Shown here piece after piece: positions 45,700 to 54,500 of a DNA stretch of 57,872 nt. This stretch comes from Heterotrichella gracilis (Eukaryota; Sar; Xanthophyceae; Tribonematales; Xanthonemataceae). The translations under genes were made by a program, and so were the position numbers. Within the stretch, counting starts at the first letter, position 1, and every line of letters starts with the position of its first letter. The notes under the pieces are model-generated. The model was not told the origin of the DNA. It saw only the letters and a program-made list of their open reading frames with translations, and made no database searches. Location of the stretch: the NCBI GenBank assembly GCA_032358255.1, contig JAULBX010025652.1:1-57872 (forward strand), given 5' to 3'.

Positions 45700-48600
45700 A
45701 TGCCTAGGGCCAGCTTGAGTGGGGCGCTGCAGCCAATGGCAGCCGTGGTGTGGCCACTCCTCCTGCTACTCCTTAGTGTACAGCTAGGGGGCTGTGCTGC
45801 GCCTGTCAAGGCCCCCATGGTGCCCTGGGCCGCCAGCAGGCCCAACAGCTGGTGGATGGACCTGTACTTGTCCTTTAAGAAGACTATCAACAACGACCTG
45901 GCGCTCGGAAAGGTAAGCGAAGAAAGAAAGGAAGAAAGGGGACGCACAAAGGCGTGGTCAGGGGGCCACTGGCTACAGTACCAAAAGCTTTGTCTCCGCC
46001 AGCTGGGGTTTTACCTGACCTGTCCTAGATGTGTGGAGTTCGGTAGGGTAGCGGGGGCAAAGGGTGTAGCCTGGGTTTTCTGACCTATCCTGCCCCTGCC
46101 CTGACCTGCATATCCGTACTGAACAACTGTCCGGCACCTGCATGTTCCCACCCTGCAATTGCAGCGCAATGGAGTGCCTTTGCATGGAGTGCATTCTGCT
46201 GGACGCACCCTGGACTTGTACCAAGCACTGGTACTAACACAGTGCACAGTGCCTTTCCCTACTGCTTGCCCGCTTGCACCCAGCAGGACGTGCCCTGGAC
46301 TCGAGTGTCACGCACTGCTGTAGCACCGGTAACTAACATGGCGTTAATTTGTATCCGCAGAAATTTGATCTGGTGCTGTATGGGGACTCCATCTTTAAAA
46401 TCCTGCTGGGGACCAACCAGGGCCGCAGGGACGCCATGAGCTGGGACCTGCTGGGCGACCGGAACGTGTACCAGGAGTGCGTCAAGAAGTATCTGCCCAG
46501 GACCCAGGTGTTTGGCATCGGAGGTGAGGCACGGGACTGGCAATGATAGATGAGTCGCAGTCAGAGGCGCAAATTCAGCTAGCATATATAATATGTGCAA
46601 TATATGATATATTGCTTTTTGTGTCCCATACAATCTTCATGAACAATACTGGCAACAGGTCATAAATGCACCCTGCTGTAGACTTGAGGGCAACTTGAAA
46701 AGTACCTTGTTTTATGTCAGGGTTGATTATGTAGCAGGAAAGGTGCAGTAGGCAACTGGTGTGCAATCGCCTGCCACTGTTTAGGGTATCAGCAGTGCAC
46801 CACCTGGATGCATATCCTGGATGCACATCCCCACACGCGGATTGCATGGGCTGGGTACATGTCGGGGGTGGGGCATGCCGGTTAATTGCAAGTGCACCGG
46901 GTGGCGTGAGCACATCGCTGGTTTCCTGCATTTTTAGAATACCAATATATATTGCTGTTCATGTATTGCTCCTGCTGCGTGTTCGTGCAGGTGACACCAC
47001 CAAGCAGCTTGCCTTCAGGCTGCAGCACGGGGAGCTCAACACAATAATTTATTGATTTACTGCAATTTTAATAAAGACATCAATATACTGCAGGCGACAC
47101 CACCCAGCAGCTTGCCTTCCGGCTGCAGCACGGGGAGCTCAACACACAGATGAAGCCCAAGGCAGTGGTCATGCTCAGTGGGGCAAACGACATGCGCCTG
47201 CTCAAATGGGTGGGTGGCCATGCCTAAAACCCTAAACCCCAAACCCTAAATGACATGTGCCTGCTGAAATGGGTGCGTGCCCTGGGCTAAACCCTTAACC
47301 TTAAACAACATGCGCCTGCCGAAATGGGTGCGTTCTCATGCATGTTAGGGATAGGGTTAATGGGCGGTGGTACCACAGACAGCTGCCTTGTCCAAAAGCC
47401 ACATCTGCATTGCCCGATTCAGTGCCGCTGCATGCGAGCCACGCCCTAGACCTTGCACCCTAATCCACATGATGAGCCACGCAGCGGACCATCCCAGGCC
47501 TGAACGGCACCCTGTTCCCCCACATCATGAACCCTAAACCCTAAACCTGAGAATATGCCACGCAGCGGACCATCCCAGGCCTGAACGATACTAAAAGATA
47601 CCCTCTTCCCTGCATCATGATCCCTCAACCATATTTCGTATCATGTGCCACGCAGAGGACCATCCCGGGCGTGAACGACACCCTCACCTCCCGCATCACC
47701 CAGCTGACGCACCAGCTGCGGGTGCGATCAGCTAATGCCAAGGTGTTTGTGGTCAACATCCTGCCACGTGGCACCTTTGACCTGGATGTCACGGCCAGCA
47801 AGTGCGGCACAAACCCTAAACCCTACCCTACACCCTACATCTTAAACCCTGAACCTGGCGTCACATAGCAAAGTGCGGCCTGAACCCTACATCCTGAGCC
47901 TGGAACCTGCATGGATGCTGCATGGATGGATTGTGCATGGACCATGCATGGATGGAACCACAAGGTATACCACAGTTGGTCGGTCGCAGGAGCTGAGCGC
48001 TTTGCACACCCTGCAGGTACACACCCACCATCTTGGAGGTCAGGCGCCGAGTGCTTTGTGAACTCTAAACCCTAAACCCTAAACCCTGCAAGTACACACC
48101 CACCATCTTGGAGGTAAACAAGCGGTTGCGGGCAGGCGCCGCCAAGAACGGGTACACCTTTGTGGACTGCTACGACGAGTTCTTGTATGTCAAAGGGGTA
48201 AGGAACATCCGCCAGTGATCGTAGGAAATTATTTGCAGCATGCCATGGCCGCGATCCGATGCATTTGTTCACATACTTACACATTTAAATATCTCTCTGG
48301 TAATTTTCATTGATTTTCATGATGTAGATTTCACTACATATTTTGTACTATTTGTTTTTTATCGAATTGATTAATTTTGGAGGTGTTGTTTTTTTTCATT
48401 GTTTTTTTTCCATGGAGTCCTGGATGTTTGACACCAGCTTCCTTCCGTTGATTATTACATGTTAGTTTACACATGTATTTACCCCTTGTCGCACAGGGGC
48501 GCAGGTACGTGAAGTCCAATTGGAATCCTCCCTTTTTTTCTCGCATGTACATGTATCAAAATAAAAAGTCTTCCTTTGCCACCCCAGGGCCGCACGTACA

Positions 48601-49267
48601 TGAAGTCATGGATGATTGATAGCAGCTTCCTTCCCTTGCTCACTAGGATTTAGCTTATATGTGTAACCCCACCTTGCCATCACAGGGCCACACCTACATG
48701 AAGTCTTGGATGTTTGACAGCAGCTTCCTACACCCCACCGCCTCCGGCATGAAGCAGCTCTTCAACTGCCTGCTGCCCACGCTCAGCCGCGTGCTCCCCT
48801 CCCTGCCCACCACCTGCAAGTACGATGACACCACTAAACCCTAAACCCTAAAGCTGCAAGTACGATGACACCAAGTACCTGCCCCCACACCTGGACCCTA
48901 AAACCTAAATCTGCAGCTTTAATGACGGCAAGTACCTGCCATCAACACTAAACCCAAACCCTGCAAGGTCGGTGACAGCAAGTACCTGCCCTCAACCCCA
49001 AACCCTAAAACCCTAAGCCTGCAAGTATGATGACAGCAAGTACCTGCCCTCAACCCTCAACCCAAAACCCTAAACCTTGAGATTTGATGACAGCAAGTAC
49101 CTGCCCTCAACCCTCAACCCAAAACCCTAAACCTTGAGATTTGATGACAGCAAGTACCCGCCCTCAACCCTCAACCCTAACGCCTAAACCCTACACCCTT
49201 AATCTGCAGCTTTGATGACAGCAAGTACCCGCCCCCAACCACCACCAAGATGGCCCGGGCTGGGTAG
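45700..49267 (+). CDS. Secreted SGNH/GDSL-type hydrolase
   Basis: Eight exons: 45700-45912, 46361-46523, 47094-47209, 47656-47801, 48017-48038, 48114-48197, 48686-48819 and 49210-49267 (TAG), 311 residues, phases closing. The N-terminus has a signal peptide (AAVVWPLLLLLLSVQLGGC; the ATG 12 codons in also fits). SGNH blocks: I, DLVLYGDSIF (Ser nucleophile); II, GIGGDTTQQLAFRL (Gly); III, VVMLSGANDMR (Asn); V, DSSFLHPTASG (Asp-x-x-x-His, one residue longer than the usual DxxH). The family comprises esterases, lipases and carbohydrate deacetylases such as PAF-acetylhydrolase-like enzymes; the substrate is not readable. Every intron from exon 2 onwards is full of ghost copies and CCCTAAA runs. 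Exon 5 is split by a 75-base tandem duplication. The last exon choice (49210) is one of several similar acceptors in an array. Confidence 0.85.
46987..47042 (+). repeat. Ghost copy of SGNH exon 3 start
   Basis: A copy of 47090-47143 (acceptor plus GDTTQQLAFRLQHGELNT codons), 103 bases upstream. It keeps a GTGCAG acceptor and the correct phase, then runs into a stop, so inclusion would give a truncated product. Confidence 0.95.
47190..47340 (+). repeat. Ghost copies of SGNH exon 3 end, with telomere heptamers
   Basis: The exon end at 47190-47215 (NDMRLLKW plus donor) recurs at 47250-47280 and 47308-47338. AACCCTAAACCCC-type heptamers lie between copies (47228-47249 and around 47290). Confidence 0.92.
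47478..47612 (+). repeat. Two ghost copies of SGNH exon 4 acceptor
   Basis: 47478-47518 and 47555-47612 copy 47647-47695 (CCACGCAG acceptor plus RTIPGVNDTL codons). Both retain an AG acceptor. CCCTAAACCCTAAACC lies between them at 47530-47546. Confidence 0.95.
48011..48115 (+). repeat. 75-base tandem duplication that forms a 75-base intron
   Basis: The 30-base segments at 48011-48040 and 48086-48115 differ at one base. Frame requires the acceptor of the first copy (AG at 48015-48016) and codons YTPTILE to 48038, then a GT-AG intron 48039-48113, then VNKRLRAG from the second copy. The difference, CAGG to CAAG, destroys the second copy's in-phase acceptor. Three CCCTAAA units at about 48064-48087 fill the middle. 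Confidence 0.85.
48411..48640 (+). repeat. Three ghost copies of SGNH exon 7 start
   Basis: 48411-48447, 48495-48517 and 48582-48640 copy parts of 48681-48740 (CAGGGCC acceptor, TYMKSWMFDSSFL codons). The third is the most complete and keeps a CCCAG acceptor. Confidence 0.9.
48812..49250 (+). repeat. Exon-junction minisatellite with telomere heptamers
   Basis: Seven or eight units, mostly 55-75 bases apart, each containing a CTGCAAGTAC or CTGCAGCTTT junction, then GATGACAGCAAGTACC-like sequence, and ending in CCCTCAACCCTAAACC-type heptamers. The first unit is the end of exon 7 and the last is the start of exon 8. The units near 49075 and 49135 are nearly identical, so the array is still turning over. 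Confidence 0.95.
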
Positions 49268-49450
49268 TACAGAGCAGAGGCTGCCGACCCATGGTCTAGC
49301 AGCGGGTGTGGTGCAAGGCTGGCGGGTTTGGCTAGCCCATGCGCAGCACCCACAAGACCAAGCGCAGGTTTGTGCGGTGATTGCGCACGGGTACGTGTTC
49401 AACCTTTGCGACGGGATGAAATGGGGAGCACGAAAGTGCGGTAAGCGGCA

Positions 49451-49575
49451 CGACTGGTTGGCCACCATCTGCCACACTTGAAAGAGTGTCAGTTAAGCCT
49501 TGGCTCTAGGACTGGGGTGAGGCATACCCAGACATGCTAACCTGGCTTCGAAGCTGGAAAGGAAATACTTACGTA
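49451..49575 (+). repeat. Dispersed repeat, intergenic copy
   Basis: Nearly identical to 42556-42685 in ACP intron 5, same orientation, about 6.9 kb away. It ends in a TTACGTACTTACTTACG short repeat. Confidence 0.88.
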
Positions 49576-50218
49576 CTTACTTACGTGTTTAACCCAAAGA
49601 TGGTGTGACAAATACGGCGTGTCAATTTGATGTATTTGTTGCATTGGTCAGTGGGGGCTGCAGCCAGCGGTGGTCACATTTGAAATGGGGTCCTCTCGAG
49701 GGCTCCACATGAGTGATTTCTCACCGGATGCTCTCCGGCAAATGACTTTACAGAGTCACACACGCGGGGGAGTTTTTCAACACAGAAATTCTTACCACGC
49801 CAGTGTTAACAACATTGTCGCTTGAGAGTTGACTGATTAGCTAGCTTTGGGTTTTGCCATTTGCATCTCTCCATTCTTTGTCATTGGGTATAATTTAAAG
49901 TCTGCGTTTCAATTCCTTTGTATGTAATAAGTTATGACTCATATCCCATCCATTTATTTTCTAGCTCTTATGCACCTGCATGGGTTGTATGCGGTCACCC
50001 AGCAATGGTTGCTGTCCAGTTTGGCTTCTATTTGAACTTTATTTCCAAGCGGCGAAACTGGTTTGCGACACTCCAAACTAGTGTGTTTGCCTGGTGCGGT
50101 CCATGGGGTTTCTCTGGTTGCACTACGCATATCTATGGTTAGTAGCCCTAATTGCCACCCGCATGCCGCATAGGCTAGCTTCTAAAGCCTAACTTAGGCC
50201 TGCACGCACAACAGAGAG

Positions 50219-50242
50219 CAAGAGAGAGAGAGAGAGAGAGTG
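50219..50242. repeat. GA dinucleotide microsatellite
   Basis: A run of AG/GA dinucleotides interrupted once near its start. Confidence 0.95.
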
Positions 50243-50741
50243 AGTACACAGCAGGTGCCCTGATTACGGACACGAAGGACACTGTAACATGTGATCAAGT
50301 TGGGATTGGTGGTACTGTGATCCATGCCCTGTGATGTAATTTATTATTACAAAAGGCAGAACGCCGGCTAGAAAAAGAAAAGATAATACAGAAATGAGAA
50401 TAGATATACCCAAAACGCCCCTGGTCTGTGATAGGTCCCATAGCTGCCTAGAACCCCTGGTCTGTGTTGCACTTGTTCAGAAGGCTCAATTTGGTGGTGT
50501 GCAATGTGGTGGTGCAAGGGCCATCAGGCACATGTGTCAACTTCAAGCACAGCATGCCATGCCACTGCCAACCGCAGGGGTTACCACACAAGGAGTGTGT
50601 GAAAAACCCTTTTTCAACAAAACCCTTACTCCATGTAAGAAGCAACCTTCAGTTGATCGCGAGCACTGAGATAGGCACCATGCACGTTCCCCCCACTTGT
50701 GCATCGGTCAACACTGCAGTGGCTGCGTGACACGTGTACGT

Positions 50742-50873
50742 GACACCTGCACGTGCAACCCGAGTCCCGAAAAGCATGTGTTTTATCAAATAGGAAAGAC
50801 AACGTTGACACCTGCACGTGCAACCCGAGTCCCGAAAAACATGTGTTTTATCAAACAGGAAAGACAACGTCGA
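50742..50873 (+). repeat. 66-base tandem duplication
   Basis: Two adjacent units that begin GACACCTGCACGTGCAACCC and differ at a handful of bases. No coding sense in either strand. Confidence 0.93.
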
Positions 50874-51557
50874 CGATCGGCTATAGATATATCCTTGCAG
50901 CGTTTTCTTCAGTTGGCAGATGACATAAAGGCCGCTATGGGGTCAAAAAATGGTTACACAGGCAGCGAATATTATTTAAAATACTCGTGTGACATCAAGT
51001 CCCGCCTCGCGTCGACTTCATAAAGGCCGGACTGCTCTGGACTGCTTGCGCTCCTTCTCGGCGGAAACTGGCGTGCATCACCAGGTGAGTACTGGCAAGA
51101 GTGTCCGGGGAGGCATAAATATGCGCGCCCATTTACGCATGCGATATGCGCACATGCATGCATGCGATATGCGCACATGCGTGCCGAGGCGCGCCGCCTT
51201 GCTTGATGCGCGCGAGTGCTCAGGCGATGCACCCAGAATTTTGCAAGCAAAGTCATGGCAGGCCATCACCAGTTGTGGTGTATCGACTTCAATTTAAAGC
51301 TTCGCATCGGCACCCTGTGGGCTGTCGACAAGATAGCGTTTAGGCCACTGCATTGAGGTAAATGAGGTTGACCCACTGATATTCGCCTCTGTTATACTTC
51401 GAGGAACGATCGAAAGTACTATCCACTCCATCAGGGAATATTTCCGCCACATGCAACCCCGTACCCTGGCCATATCGAGCCGGTCTCTGTTCATCCTTAC
51501 ATGATCTGGCATTATACCAACAGAAACTCACCTGTGCTGCTGCCAGGTCGCGAAGAC

Positions 51558-54500
51558 ATGGCTATTACGATGGCCAGGCGGGTTCGACCTGCCATGCTGC
51601 TGCAGCTTGCAGCAGTGGTGCTGCTGTTCCTAAACCCTGCTGAGCTCCCAATGGCAGGTGGGGTGTTGAACGAATGCATATATGCCAGTGTATTTATAGT
51701 GCACTCGCAAGGGCCACACACCGCCCACCTGGCTGCCAAACCTTATACCCTACACACCGCCCACCAAGGCTGCAAACCCATATCCCTCAACTGTCCATCT
51801 GGTTGCAGTATCCTACACCGGTGGTACCCTACACCCTTCACCTTGCTGCAAAACCAGGTGGCAGGTTTCACGGAGCTGGTTGGAGTGACAAGTCCAACTA
51901 CATCAACATTTGTATTTCCACCAACCTTGATAATTTACGCTTTGTCTTTCTCCGTGTCAGACGCTACCAACTCCCCACCACCCAAGAAGTCCCCCCCTCC
52001 ACCCAAACCGTCCCCCCCTCCACCCAAGCCACCCAAGTCCCCCCCTCCACCCAAACCGTCCCCACCTCCACCCAAGCCAGCCAAGTCCCCCCCTCCACCC
52101 AAACCGTCCCCCCCTCCACCCAAACCACCAAAGTCACCCCCGCCGCCCAAGAAGAGCCCACCACCCAAGAAGAGCCCACCACCAACCCCACCACCACCAT
52201 CGCCACCACCGTCCCCCTCGCCACCACCACCACCATCCCCACTGGCCCCCTTCAAGGTCACCTTCCTGCACATGAACGACATCCACGGCAGGGTGCAGCC
52301 CCAGTCCTCGTCCTTCTCCACCTTCAACAACGGGGGGCAGTGCGGGGCGAGCGCCACAGCTGACGTGGCTTGCTATGGGGGCTGGGCGCGCGTGGCGGCA
52401 GCGGTTGCCTCCGAAAGGGCAAACGTGGCGGTGAATGGGCCAGACGTGCTGCTGTTGGATGCAGGTACTGTTTACTTGTTGTACTTAAAATCAGATTTTA
52501 GATTTAGATTTACAATTAAAATTAAATTTCACTTACTGTAAAAAATGCACACGTGCCGGTGAATGGGTCAGATGTCCTCCTAATGGATGCAGGTGAAGTG
52601 TCCATTTATTTGGTTTCTTAATTGAATAAGTACTCAACTTTTTAATCATTATTTATGTCAATGTCCTTCTGTTGGATGCAGGTAACAAGGGCCTGCATAC
52701 CTTTTCAACCCTGCCAGACCAGGGTACCTAGGTGATACCCTAGGTGCCTGACATTGGGGTTCACAGCATCGGCACCCTGAACCCTAAACCCTAGGTACCT
52801 GACATGTGGTTCACATGCTGTCCCCCAGGTGACGTCAGCATCGGCACCCTGTGGGACTTCATCTACAAGGTCTCACAGGAGCCATGGTACCAAACCACAT
52901 TCGGATTCCAGGCAATGGTGAGTTTGCACAAAAGTTCCAAAATAAATAAATAAATATCTACGTAGCCTTGAACAGGCGCGTTGGTTAAGGAAGAGGATTG
53001 AGCAAAGACAAGGGCATTGCCCTGCTGCCGACTGTTTCCCCTACCATATGCAAAAAGTTCCACTCTTTTCCCCGTACATGGTACCAAACCATGTAGGGTT
53101 TGCAGGCACTTGTAAGTTCAGGAAATTCCAGCGATTTCCCGCACGTGGTACCAAACCATTGCTGGGCTTTAAGGCAATGGTGAGTTTACATGAAAGTTCA
53201 ACTCGGTGTCATTAGCGGTCAGGGTGTTCACACTGAATCCTAAACCCTAAAACAGTGGGAGTGGGCGCCTGTCTCGTGTCCTGTTGTGTGACAGATGTAT
53301 AGTGTAAATATTAAAATGCAATGTACCCATTGCGGCGCTGTGCTTGCAGACTGGGCAACCACGAGTTGTCGGCAGGCCAGGCCTCCTGGCCAATTATGCA
53401 TGAAACCCTCAACACCTAACCCTGAAACCCTAAAGACCCTACGGATGAAACCCTAAACCCTGATCTTTTATGCGTGCAGACGCTGGGCAACCACGAGTTT
53501 GACGGCGGCCCAGCACACCTTGCCAACTACATCAAGCAGGTGGGCAAGCTTGCAGGAGCAAACTACAACGACAACCCCAACGGCACCTACCCCCTCCCCC
53601 TGCCCTCCCTCGAACCCGACGCGGGCGCGCCACCTGTTAAGATCCTGGCAGCCAACATCATCACCACCGATCCGGCGTTCACCCAGGACCTGATCGCGCC
53701 TTACATCATCATCCCACTCAGCAACGGCATCAAGGTAGGGATATCATATATGCAATGGCACACGCCCTCTCGCTCCTTAGTCATACTCTACCCCTTTAGT
53801 GTTTTCCACCGGGGACACTCGCTGCATGCATCAGCATTGTCCAATCGCAGCTCGACTTAAATTGGAAGAAATGTGTAGTGCCTGGATGCACTCAGTGTGC
53901 TCGTTTTACAGAAACTGCAGTTGTGCTTGAATTCCAGTGCAGCCTGTTGCAGCGCATTCATTAGAATTGCAATTGCAACTCTCTGCAACCCCTTACCCTG
54001 GCCACTTGATCACATCCGGACGATGCATCCCCCATGCAGGCAGGAGTGTTCGCACAGAGACCCTGAATCTTAAGCCTTAAACAGCCCTGTACGTGTACAC
54101 CCAGTTTGGGCCCCCTGCAAGTGGGTGTGTTCTGAGTGGTCACCACGGAGACCCTAAACCCTAAACCACAACTCCACAAAGCTGGAAACCCTTTGGCCAC
54201 AACTGGTTTGGTCTTCGCTGCAGGTGGGTGTGTTTGGAGTGGTCACCACCGAGACCCTAAACCACAACTCCACAAACTGGAAACCCTTGGCCACAATTGG
54301 TTTGGTTTTCCCTGCAGGTGGCTGTATTTGGCCTGGTCACCACCGAGACCCCCGGGATCTCCTCTCCCGGACCCTTTGTCACATTCATGGACCCCATCGC
54401 AACAGCCCAGGCCACTGTCGCCAATTTGACTGCCATGGGCATCAAGCACATCATCGCGCTAACCCATCTGGGTACGGACCTGGAACTCTAAAACCCTAAA

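Larger units (their letters stand above)
49268..51557. other. Spacer between the SGNH hydrolase and 5'-nucleotidase genes
   Basis: It contains the SGNH 3' untranslated region (possible TGTAA poly(A) signals at 50283-50287 and 50334), a dispersed repeat, a GA microsatellite, a 66-base tandem duplication and a palindromic GCATGCGATATGCGCACAT direct repeat. A CACCAG-GTGAGT site near 51083 and a CTGCCAG acceptor near 51547 could bound an intron in the 5' untranslated region of the next gene. Confidence 0.5.

Noticed and set aside
48412-48660. Exon 7 of the SGNH gene placed at one of the earlier similar sequences
   Set aside because: The earlier copies stop or shift frame shortly after the acceptor. 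Only the copy at 48686 continues through the catalytic DSSFLHP block.
51935-52357. Gly-rich minus-strand frame (GGGGDGLGGGGD repeats)
   Set aside because: It is the reverse complement of the Ser-Pro-rich exon. The plus strand has signal peptide, splice phase and the metallophosphoesterase motif.
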